Positions 1-4,778 of a stretch of DNA of 6,034 nt are shown piece after piece; position 1 is the stretch's first letter, and each line of letters starts with the position of its first letter. The stretch spans positions 1 to 6,034 of the forward strand of contig JAAXVQ010000141.1 of the NCBI GenBank assembly GCA_013335425.1. Reading direction: 5' to 3'. The notes below the pieces were generated by a model. That model ran no database searches. It was not told the origin of the DNA and was given only the letters and a program-made list of their open reading frames with translations. Made by a program: the position numbers and the translations under genes. The stretch comes from Candidatus Firestoneibacteriota bacterium. Lineage in GTDB: Bacteria; Oederibacteriota; JAAXVQ01.

Positions 1-1
1 C

Positions 2-235
2 AACGATCAAATCAACGTGCCGCAAGTCATTTCCTTGGGTTTGGCCCAGGACCAATATGTGTCCTTGCCGAAAAAATACGGCGCCACGCTGAGACTGGTC
101 ATCCTCCAAGGCACCCAAAAATCCCCTGGTTTCTACAATAGCGAACATAACTCAGATAATCCGCAAGAGCTAAAAGTTGTGGGAAAACTTGCCGGCAAAG
201 TCGCCGCTGCCGTTAGAAATCTTCTCGAGCGGTAA
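2..235 (+). CDS. C-terminal part of an unrecognised protein (5' end outside window)
   Basis: The frame is open from the first complete codon of the window to a TAA stop, so this is the 3' end of a gene that begins upstream. About 77 residues are visible. They are soluble in character, with an alternating hydrophobic stretch (LRLVILQG) that reads like a core beta strand, a polar loop (NSEHNSDNPQEL), and an amphipathic last helix (KLAGKVAAAVRNLLER). A strand, loop and terminal helix of this kind occur at the end of flavodoxin-like and NAD(P)H-dependent FMN reductase folds, but no diagnostic motif is visible and I do not claim that function. An in-frame GTG at 17 is probably internal because the frame continues upstream without a ribosome binding site. 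A good intrinsic terminator follows 12 bases after the stop, so this gene ends its transcription unit. Confidence 0.7.
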   Translation, partial: NDQINVPQVISLGLAQDQYVSLPKKYGATLRLVILQGTQKSPGFYNSEHNSDNPQELKVVGKLAGKVAAAVRNLLER

Positions 236-247
236 TTAAGTTGCGTT

Positions 248-275
248 GCCGCCGGCAAAACGGGGCGGCGTTTTT
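248..275 (+). terminator. Intrinsic terminator after the partial gene
   Basis: GCCGCC (248-253) pairs perfectly with GGCGGC (264-269) around a 10-base loop. One G and then five T (271-275) follow. The GC stem, short loop and T-run make a standard rho-independent terminator 12 bases after the stop at 235. It lies directly upstream of the next gene's ribosome binding site, so it separates the two genes or could attenuate read-through into the second. Confidence 0.7.
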
Positions 276-290
276 AGGGGAGGCATGGTC

Positions 291-680
291 ATGGAAAAGA
301 GCAGAGAGTCATTTAAAACCGTAGATGAGTACATTGCCGTTTTTCCCAAAGCTGTACAGGCAAAATTAAAAAGTTTGCGTGCCGCCATCAAAGCCGCCGC
401 CCCCGAGGCTAAAGAACGGATAAGTTACCAAATGCCGGCGTATTGGCTTCAAGGCAATCTGGTTTATTTTGCAGCCTTTAAGCATCACATCGGTTTATAT
501 CCAACCGCGCGGGGCATAGCGGCCTTTAAACGGGATTTGTCCCGCTATGCTGGGGGCAAAGGTTCTGTGCAATTTCCAATAGACGAGCCCTTGCCGTTGA
601 ATTTGATCAGTAAAATCGTAAAATTCAGAGTTTCAGATAACACAAAAAAGGCCAAAGCGAATTTTCAAAAGAAACCTTGA
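291..680 (+). CDS. DUF1801 domain protein (YdhG/YjbR-CyaY-like superfamily)
   Basis: This is a 129-residue cytoplasmic protein that matches the DUF1801 family along nearly its whole length. The recognisable blocks, in order, are TVDEYIAVFPKAVQAKL (10-26), LRAAIKAAAPEAKERISYQMPAY (29-51), LVYFAAFKHHIGLYP (57-71), GGKGSVQFPIDEPLPLNLI (88-106) and KIVKFRV (108-114). These are the family signatures. Some members are annotated as iron chaperone-like from structural similarity to frataxin, but the biochemical role is not established and nothing here adds to it. The ATG at 291 is preferred because AGGGGAGG (276-283) lies 7 bases upstream. The ATG at 285 is too close to that site, and a TTG at 246 would place the start inside the preceding terminator. 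The last 15 residues are a lysine-rich tail. Family members often sit near SRPBCC/AHSA1 genes, and one lies at 2072-2500. Confidence 0.9.
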   Translation: MEKSRESFKTVDEYIAVFPKAVQAKLKSLRAAIKAAAPEAKERISYQMPAYWLQGNLVYFAAFKHHIGLYPTARGIAAFKRDLSRYAGGKGSVQFPIDEPLPLNLISKIVKFRVSDNTKKAKANFQKKP

Positions 681-735
681 ATAAAAATTTTCGCCTGCCT
701 GTTCAAACCGACACCCCGTTGTTTTTTTAAAATCG

Positions 736-746
736 GTGCCAGGCAC
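736..746 (+). repeat. REP-like palindrome, perfect copy upstream of the RAYT
   Basis: GTGCCAGGCAC is a perfect 11-bp inverted repeat (GTGCC-A-GGCAC). It is flanked on the left by a T-run and AAAATC, and on the right by an A-rich stretch. It lies 75 bp upstream of the transposase start. The identical core recurs at 4366-4376 and, in the opposite sense, at 4440-4450. REP sequences characteristically flank RAYT genes, so this is most likely the element the neighbouring enzyme recognises. Confidence 0.75.
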
Positions 747-774
747 AAAAAAAATAAAACTTTTTTCCGCCCAG

Positions 775-810
775 TCCTGTCTTATTGAGTAACACCATAT
801 CATGACAGGA
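775..810 (+). promoter_or_regulatory. Inverted repeat overlapping the RAYT Shine-Dalgarno site
   Basis: TCCTGTC (775-781) is an exact complement of GACAGGA (804-810), separated by 22 bases. The right arm includes the AGGA of the ribosome binding site AGGAGGG (807-813), which lies 8 bases before the ATG at 822. If the arms pair in the mRNA, the Shine-Dalgarno sequence is partly occluded. Comparable leader stem-loops keep transposase translation low in IS200-type elements. A seven-pair stem with a 22-base loop is only moderately stable, so this is a candidate. Confidence 0.35.
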
Positions 811-821
811 GGGCTCACGCC

Positions 822-1463
822 ATGGGCAGACCGCTGAGGCTCAAAGCACCGAATTTAACCTATCACATAACTTCCCGCACTAATGGCCATAGGCTATTTA
901 TGAAAAAGAAAGCGGATCAAAAAATGCTTTGCCGTTGTTTATATAAGATTTTGGTTAAACATGGCGTGACGATCTACGCTTATACGCCCATGATGAATCA
1001 TTTCCACATGATGATTCATATCAATAAAGAAACGGATTTGTCCAAAGTTATGTGTGAATTTAAGGTTTTGTACGCAAAACTGTTTAATAAGAAATACAAA
1101 CGGTCGGGGCATTTTTGGGGAGACCGGTTTCGGTCATGTATTGTGCAAGACGACCAATATGCCCTAGCTTGCCTGCGTTATATAGACCGCAATGCCGTCA
1201 AAGCCGGCTTGGTCGACCACCCGGCCAAATGGCACTTGGCTTCCTTTGGCAGTTACGCCTATGGCCAGCCACATTCGATTTTGGCCCTCGTACCGCATCC
1301 CGCCTACCTGGCCTTGGCCTCCAGTCGGAATAAACGCAGAGAATTTTATCTGTCTTTTGTCTTGGGGAAGGATGACCTTTCAGATGAACTGCCTGGCCGA
1401 TTGCATAAGCTGCAAATCTTAGGTTCCGCAGAGTTTGTCGAGGAGGTCAGGAAAATAGCCTAG
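822..1463 (+). CDS. REP-associated tyrosine transposase (RAYT, Y1/HUH family)
   Basis: This is a 213-residue Y1 transposase-like protein (COG1943, PF01797). Such enzymes cut and rejoin single-stranded DNA using an HUH metal site and one catalytic tyrosine. The HUH site is H60-F61-H62 in TPMMNHFHMMIH. The tyrosine is best placed at Y120 in LRYIDRNAVKAGLV, which aligns by motif with DYIYINPVKHGWV of the E. coli RAYT. Other family blocks are the N-terminal YHITSRTNGH (14-23), a helix with LYAKLFNKKY (83-92), and GHFWGDRFRS (96-105). Residues 150-213 form a less conserved C-terminal extension. The ATG at 822 follows AGGAGGG (807-813) at good spacing. All key residues are present, so the gene looks intact. 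RAYTs are usually single-copy domesticated transposases that mobilise short REP/REPIN repeats rather than themselves. The palindromes at 736, 1644, 1687, 4366 and 4440 fit that role. Confidence 0.92.
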   Translation: MGRPLRLKAPNLTYHITSRTNGHRLFMKKKADQKMLCRCLYKILVKHGVTIYAYTPMMNHFHMMIHINKETDLSKVMCEFKVLYAKLFNKKYKRSGHFWGDRFRSCIVQDDQYALACLRYIDRNAVKAGLVDHPAKWHLASFGSYAYGQPHSILALVPHPAYLALASSRNKRREFYLSFVLGKDDLSDELPGRLHKLQILGSAEFVEEVRKIA

Positions 1464-1643
1464 TCAGCCGGAAAAAAGTGAAACCGCTTAACCGGTGATC
1501 CATGTCCAAATATTGATTTTTTTTTAAAAATTATTCCACGGTAAAGCCAATTTAGACCAAAAGAGAATCGGGCAGAGAAATCTTGAGCGGGATTTTACCT
1601 TAAAGCAAGCAAAGCTGAAGGCTAAGTTTAAAAATCCAGAACA

Positions 1644-1654
1644 GTGGCTGGCAC
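1644..1654 (-). repeat. Degenerate REP-like copy downstream of the RAYT (1)
   Basis: The plus strand reads GTGGCTGGCAC, one mismatch from GTGCCTGGCAC, the complement of the upstream core. On the minus strand the left half GTGCCAG is intact and the right half is altered (CCAC instead of GCAC). It lies 180 bp after the RAYT stop, inverted relative to the copy at 736. Confidence 0.45.
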
Positions 1655-1686
1655 GAACAGGATATGTTTTCAAGATCTCTAAGTTA

Positions 1687-1697
1687 GTGACTGGCAC
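1687..1697 (-). repeat. Degenerate REP-like copy downstream of the RAYT (2)
   Basis: The plus strand reads GTGACTGGCAC, one mismatch from the core complement, and again keeps GTGCCAG intact on the minus strand. Beyond the core on the minus strand the tail reads TAACTTAGAGATCT, then AAAACAT, then CCTG. It closely resembles the tail beside the 4440-4450 copy (TAATTTAGATCT, AAACAT, CCTG). The shared tail supports common descent over chance. Confidence 0.5.
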
Positions 1698-1813
1698 CTT
1701 CGAGCTTTATGGTGGCTGGCGAAAGGTGCGTGCCGAATCGGTCCTGAGGAAAGCTGGCGGACGTCCACCCAAACAGTTTGTCTGGTGTGGCCGAGGGTCA
1801 CCTGTACCATTCA

Positions 1814-1827
1814 GGGAACCAGTTCCC
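1814..1827. repeat. GGGAAC-CA-GTTCCC palindrome
   Basis: Two perfect 6-bp arms are separated by CA. The site lies 15 bases before the end of the start-less frame. It could be a dimeric repressor operator or part of a mobile-element end. No second copy was seen in the window, and no target gene starts next to it. Confidence 0.3.
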
Positions 1828-1872
1828 GTAAGGGCATCTTAACCGCCCGGTGAGTTTTCTGATCGTAAACGG

Positions 1873-1989
1873 TCACATATTTTTTTCGGTTTCCTCCAAA
1901 TCACGCTTTGTTAAAAATCTCCCCAACATCAGCAGAGCAAAGATCAAAAGGCCTAGCAGCGGCAGCTGCGGCCTGGGGGAAGACCTCAA
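1873..1989 (-). CDS. Possible small membrane peptide or 3' remnant
   Basis: The minus strand encodes a convincing membrane-anchor pattern: a proline-bearing lead, the hydrophobic helix LPLLGLLIFALLMLG, a basic stop-transfer patch (RFLTKR), and an acidic tail (DLEETEKNM) before a TGA. The coordinates use a TTG at 1989, giving 38 residues. The frame is open up to a TGA at 2028, and the only in-frame ATG lies inside the helix. No ribosome binding site is evident. It is either the C-terminal end of a decayed membrane protein or a small membrane peptide downstream of the SRPBCC gene. No family is recognised. Confidence 0.25.
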   Translation of the reverse strand: MRSSPRPQLPLLGLLIFALLMLGRFLTKRDLEETEKNM

Positions 1990-2071
1990 ACAGTCAATGT
2001 CCGGATGCTTGTTTTGGCGCAGAGTTCATGCCGTGTCAAGGTTTGTCGGATGTCGGGCGCTATGGCCGGAA

Positions 2072-2500
2072 CTAGGCTTCCAAATAGTTTTTCAAAGCGG
2101 CGAGCATCATCTCCCAAATTTTCTGAGCATGCGCGCGCGCCTGTTCGGTCAAATGGTTGTCCTGCACGAGGGAGACGTACGTCAGATTGTCCAAACCCGA
2201 CAGTTTAAGGCTGACCGTGCCGTAGTTCTGCAGCTTGTCGGCTAATCCGGAAAGGGGGCTGAAGTAGCTGTATTCAAGTAAGCGCCCGGGTTTAAGCGAA
2301 AGAATTACGCCTTTGTCCGCATAGGTTCTGCCCTGCCACTCGCCTTTCCAAACAATGGGGCTGCCTTCGCGCCAAGTGCTGACTACCGAGGTGCCGGGCA
2401 GGTATTGTTTAATGGCGTCCGGATTCACCAGTGCATCCCAGACTTTGCTCAACGCGGCATGAATGGTAATGGAGGTGGACGTTAAAAGATAGGTGTTCAT
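2072..2500 (-). CDS. SRPBCC / AHSA1-like domain protein
   Basis: This is a 142-residue single-domain protein of the SRPBCC (START/Bet v1-like) fold, closest to the AHSA1 group (PF08327). These proteins form a helix-grip cavity that binds hydrophobic ligands, and the ligand here is unknown. Visible family blocks are ITIHAALSKVWDALVNPDAIKQYLPGT (11-37), IVWKGEWQGRTYADKGVIL (49-67), LLEYSYFSPLSGLAD (74-88), TYVSLVQDN (107-115), and the C-terminal helix ending MMLAALKNYLEA (131-142). The ATG at 2500 is chosen because the domain begins directly after it and GGGGGCG lies a few bases upstream. An in-frame ATG at 2548 would add 16 low-complexity residues, has a poor ribosome binding site, and falls inside a palindrome. 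No signal peptide or membrane segment is visible, so it is cytoplasmic. It is the last gene of the minus-strand run, 208 bp after the DUF6544 gene. Confidence 0.88.
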   Translation of the reverse strand: MNTYLLTSTSITIHAALSKVWDALVNPDAIKQYLPGTSVVSTWREGSPIVWKGEWQGRTYADKGVILSLKPGRLLEYSYFSPLSGLADKLQNYGTVSLKLSGLDNLTYVSLVQDNHLTEQARAHAQKIWEMMLAALKNYLEA

Positions 2501-2539
2501 AATCGCCCCCGATCTCGCCGATTTCCGACTCCCATCGGC

Positions 2540-2553
2540 ACCGGACATCCGGT
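2540..2553. promoter_or_regulatory. ACCGGA-CA-TCCGGT palindrome in the SRPBCC leader
   Basis: Six-bp arms around a CA centre lie 40 bp upstream of the preferred SRPBCC start. The geometry suits a dimeric repressor operator. In RNA it would form a 5-bp stem with a tetraloop. It contains the alternative upstream ATG of that gene. No matching regulator gene is visible. Confidence 0.3.
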
Positions 2554-2611
2554 CTCTTTTCGCTTTTGGTTAGAGTTTAAGCCCAAGGGTCTAAAAGATC
2601 AATTGCACCAA

Positions 2612-2625
2612 AGTATACCTGTCAA
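2612..2625 (-). promoter_or_regulatory. Candidate promoter elements for the SRPBCC gene
   Basis: On the minus strand a perfect TTGACA (2625-2620) and a TATACT (2617-2612) are present about 110 bp upstream of the SRPBCC start. They are only 2 bp apart, so they cannot be the -35 and -10 of one promoter. TATACT could be a -10 with a weak -35 further upstream near 2641. TTGACA would need a poor -10 near 2602. A GTCAA/TTGAC inverted repeat (2621-2640) overlaps them. Promoter activity here is plausible but unproven. Confidence 0.25.
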
Positions 2626-2708
2626 ATTTTCTAAATTGACGGCAGTGGGGGATATCCGGCCCGTCGTAATGGGGTGGCGAGAAAAACGGCGACCTAAAGT
2701 TCGATTGA

Positions 2709-3569
2709 CTATTTCTCACCCTTCACATTAGTTTGAATATCCAAGATGGTGAATTTCCCATAGGTGAAATCACCTTCCGGATAGTGCCAAATGGCTTCTC
2801 CGTAGCCCGCGGTTTTTCTCCCGTTGAAATCCTGGTAATGTCTAAGCGGAGTTGACCAACGGGCATGTCTTAGGCTCCCGTCAGCCTGCAGGGCTGCGCG
2901 GTCATCGGAAACGAAGTTCACCAGTTCACCGGCCGTGTTGAAGGTAAGCAGGGCGGAGACTTTATAAGGGCCATTGGAAAAGGTGACTTGAGCGGCCAGG
3001 GGACCTGTTTCTTTCCAGGTCAACCGGGAATCGATCAAGGCGGCGGGGGCGAAAACGCACAAGTCATTTAGGACGGTGACGGTTTCAGCTTGGGTAAGTT
3101 GCTCGCCGGCGAGGTCGACTATATTGAAAAGAGAGAGCACCCGCACCACAAAAGTCGCTTTGCCTTGCGCATACACATGCAAAGCATGAAAAGACAGTCC
3201 GGCCCGGCTGGCCTTCATAAAAAAGATTCGGCTGGGGGACGAATAGAAATTGTACTGAACCGAAAAAGCTTTCATGGGGGCGGTGTTGGGCTTGCTGACC
3301 ATTTCCGCCGAGCAAGTGATGCGGAGGTTTTGCAATTTGGGTTGATTGAGGGAGCCGGAGTATTCAATATATCTGCGGACCGGCTTCGGCAAGTGCGCGA
3401 TATCGGCCGGCAACAGTAAGTCTTGAACCGTAAGAGGCTGTTTTTGGAATTCGTCGGCAACGCGAGCCAGGAAACGATCCTGCAGGGAGCTGTAGCGGAT
3501 TAGCATGAAAACAATCAGGGATGCCAAAACCATTAAACCGACAATGACTGCGCTTTTTCCAAAATTCAT
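2709..3569 (-). CDS. Membrane-anchored DUF6544 family protein
   Basis: This 286-residue protein begins with one N-terminal membrane helix (SAVIVGLMVLASLIVFMLI, about 6-24), followed by a basic and polar segment. The rest looks like a soluble domain. The signatures fit DUF6544: LPKPVRRYIEYSG (60-72); a beta-rich middle with VQYNFYSSPSRIFFMKA; the conserved pattern of a short helix then FAPAALIDSRLTWKE; LTFNTAGELVNFVSDDRAAL; and the C-terminal GYGEAIWHYPEGDFTYGKFTI with DIQTNV. The family's function is unknown. With an uncleaved anchor the domain could face the periplasm, but topology cannot be fixed from sequence alone. The start at 3569 is supported by AAGGCGG about 6 bases upstream on the minus strand, followed directly by the hydrophobic helix. 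It lies 126 bp downstream of the DUF2378-like gene. Confidence 0.8.
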   Translation of the reverse strand: MNFGKSAVIVGLMVLASLIVFMLIRYSSLQDRFLARVADEFQKQPLTVQDLLLPADIAHLPKPVRRYIEYSGSLNQPKLQNLRITCSAEMVSKPNTAPMKAFSVQYNFYSSPSRIFFMKASRAGLSFHALHVYAQGKATFVVRVLSLFNIVDLAGEQLTQAETVTVLNDLCVFAPAALIDSRLTWKETGPLAAQVTFSNGPYKVSALLTFNTAGELVNFVSDDRAALQADGSLRHARWSTPLRHYQDFNGRKTAGYGEAIWHYPEGDFTYGKFTILDIQTNVKGEK

Positions 3570-3695
3570 GGGAAGCCGCCTTTTTAAGCAGTGAAATTTT
3601 CAGACCGTAGGGACTTTGACCGGAACTTCGCTTAGTGCCAAGGAGCGCAGGCCGGCACCAGGCGGCGAATGCCCTGCCGCGTGCTCCGGGGTGAT

Positions 3696-4259
3696 CTACT
3701 TCCAGGTGATTTCCCAAACCCAGGCATTCGGATTGGAAGCGTCGTGGCGAATAGCGCAGTCTTTGGCGCCGGTGAGCTCCATCAATCCGACCACATATCC
3801 GCGGACAATTTCGCGTATGCCGGCAGGCAGCGCGGGGTACTCGGTCACAATCAGCCGGACTCGCTTTTGGGTTTTATCCAGTTCGGAGGTGGCTTTGCCT
3901 TTACTGTGATAAGTCGTCCAAACCCCGGCGGTCTGGTTGACGATAAACGGAACATTGGTTAGGGAGACCAGAAATTTATAAATGCCGGTCAGGTCATGTT
4001 TGGCCTGTTCACGGCCAAGCTTCCAGAGACCGAGAGGGTCGTTGGGAAAACAGACCACAGCCGCAGTTTCAAAGATCCTGGCAGCCACGTCGTCAGGCAC
4101 CCGGATAATGGGTAGGATTTTTGCCATCAAATCCGCATCGGCCGGAATCAATTGTTCTAAAAATTTTTGCTCCACCCCCAGAGTTTGGGTAAATTTCCGC
4201 AGGAAAATAAACCCGGTCCCAGGCGTACTGCCCAGTTTAGGCTCAGATGTGTCCGGCAC
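3696..4259 (-). CDS. DUF2378 (TIGR02265)-like protein, tentative
   Basis: This 187-residue soluble protein has no signal peptide or membrane helix. It has a helical first half (KFTQTLGVEQKFLEQLIPADADLM, then IIRVPDDVAARIFETAAVVCFP) and an alpha/beta second half (GIYKFLVSLTNVPFIVNQTAGVWTTYHSKG, RVRLIVTEYPALP, REIVRGYVVGLMELTGAKD, WVWEITW). A sequence with W-x-x-Y plus a short turn, a strand, then a helix leading to GAK and a final FxIxW-like strand resembles the DUF2378/TIGR02265 family, best known from large paralogous sets in myxobacteria. It also recalls the wider V4R/HNOB-type fold. This is judged from pattern memory and is not certain. Translation should start at the GTG at 4259, because GAGGTG (4270-4265 on the minus strand) lies 5 bases upstream. 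It is the first gene of the minus-strand run, and the paired REP-like repeats lie about 107 bp upstream. Confidence 0.7.
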   Translation of the reverse strand: MPDTSEPKLGSTPGTGFIFLRKFTQTLGVEQKFLEQLIPADADLMAKILPIIRVPDDVAARIFETAAVVCFPNDPLGLWKLGREQAKHDLTGIYKFLVSLTNVPFIVNQTAGVWTTYHSKGKATSELDKTQKRVRLIVTEYPALPAGIREIVRGYVVGLMELTGAKDCAIRHDASNPNAWVWEITWK

Positions 4260-4365
4260 AGGTTCACCTCGGTGGGCTTGATTTGCCGGGAAAAACCTTC
4301 CCAGGCCGCGAAATCATCCTAACAGAAATGGGGCCGGTAGTAAATTGGCAAAACAGAACCCATTA

Positions 4366-4450
4366 GTGCCAGGCACGAAATATTCGAAATACTGAAATAA
4401 ATTGTAATAATCAGGATGTTTAATAGATCTAAATTACCGGTGCCTGGCAC
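4366..4450. repeat. REPIN-like unit: two REP palindromes in inverted orientation
   Basis: GTGCCAGGCAC (4366-4376) and GTGCCTGGCAC (4440-4450) are exact reverse complements of each other, each itself an 11-bp inverted repeat with one central base. They enclose 63 bp of AT-rich sequence. Two REP sequences facing each other at this distance define a REPIN, the form in which RAYTs are thought to mobilise REPs. The same core lies upstream of the RAYT at 736-746. At the right copy the match extends by one base on each side (GGTGCCTGGCACC). Confidence 0.7.
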
Positions 4451-4659
4451 CAGCAGCGGAGATGTAAAAAGACTAACAAGGCAAATAAGCACAAAAAACG
4501 TTGCAAAGTAAACCATTGGCGGTATCATAATGCCTGGATTTAAGAAAAAACGGACTTTGAGTTGCACAGTAAAAAGCATAGAAGCCTGAAGATTCAGCCG
4601 GAGACAAACATGCTCAAGATGAATCTTGACAACACTTCTGTTCAACCGGCAAAGTACTA

Positions 4660-4691
4660 AGGCGCACCTCTGGCGTGCGTCTCATCTTTTT
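4660..4691 (+). terminator. Hairpin plus T-run upstream of the beta-barrel gene
   Basis: AGGCGCAC (4660-4667) pairs with GTGCGTCT (4675-4682), 8 pairs with one G-T, around a 7-base loop. Four bases later come five T (4687-4691). No plus-strand gene ends just upstream, so it would act on read-through or as a leader attenuator for the gene at 4779. The 4-base gap before the T-run weakens it. Confidence 0.35.
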
Positions 4692-4778
4692 AAGAAAACT
4701 CAATTGGCGCCGAGCGCGGCTGGCCAGGGCAGGGTGTCCGCGGCGATGCCAAGTACATGGGCGACACAAGGCGGAAGC

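Larger units (their letters stand above)
1528..1842 (+). pseudogene. Start-less open frame, possible gene remnant
   Basis: This frame is open for 104 codons between TAA stops at 1525 and 1840, while the other two plus-strand frames are interrupted near its beginning. It contains no ATG, GTG or TTG before a GTG at 1687, so a complete gene is unlikely. The first half is lysine-rich and helical (RNLERDFTLKQAKLKAKFKN), followed by WLARTGYVFKISKLVTGTF, GGWRKVRAESVLRKAGGRP and a basic, proline-containing end. I recognise no family. Two degenerate REP-like copies lie inside the frame and would be translated as part of it. This argues either for chance openness or for an old gene fragment invaded by repeats. 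Confidence 0.25.
1464..2071. other. 608-bp region without a confident gene
   Basis: After the RAYT stop there is a run of nine T (1517-1525), with only a weak possible stem before it, so termination here is uncertain. The region then holds a 104-codon open frame without a usual start (1528-1842), two degenerate REP-like copies (1644-1654 and 1687-1697), a partial third match (GTGGCTGGC at 1712-1720), a GGGAAC-CA-GTTCCC palindrome (1814-1827), and a short minus-strand frame encoding a membrane segment (1873-1989). It looks like accumulated mobile-element and gene debris between the plus-strand and minus-strand gene sets. Confidence 0.55.
4260..4778. other. 519-bp divergent intergenic region with REPIN-like unit
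   Basis: This region separates the divergent DUF2378-like gene (minus) and beta-barrel gene (plus), so promoters for both should lie here, though no clean -35/-10 pair was found. It is AT-rich in the centre. It contains the paired inverted REP-like palindromes (4366-4450) and a plus-strand hairpin with a T-run (4660-4691). TTGACA at 4626-4631 has no good -10 at normal spacing. A minus-strand frame across 4319-4645 is open, but it reads straight through both palindromes and is not accepted as a gene. Confidence 0.55.

Noticed and set aside
736..746. CRISPR array or tandem repeat interpretation of the palindromes
   Set aside because: Copies are only 11 bp, irregularly spaced over 3.7 kb and in mixed orientation, with no cas genes in the window.
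633..818. Minus-strand 61-codon frame upstream of the RAYT
   Set aside because: It overlaps the DUF1801 3' end and the REP-like site, with no start signal or family resemblance.
1850..2245. Plus-strand 131-codon frame
   Set aside because: Its 3' half is antisense to the well-supported SRPBCC gene, and it shows no family signature.
2389..2401. GGTGCCGGGCAGG as another REP copy
   Set aside because: It has two mismatches to the core and lies in the SRPBCC coding sequence, where it encodes the conserved LPGT of the family.
4319..4645. Minus-strand 108-codon frame with hydrophobic segments
   Set aside because: It reads through both REP-like palindromes and AT-rich spacer, has a poor start without a ribosome binding site, and its hydrophobicity follows from the AT-rich composition.
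4626..4778. N-terminal extension of the beta-barrel protein from a TTG
   Set aside because: The stretch is not signal-like, spans a hairpin with T-run, and the true signal peptide with a good ribosome binding site begins at 4779.
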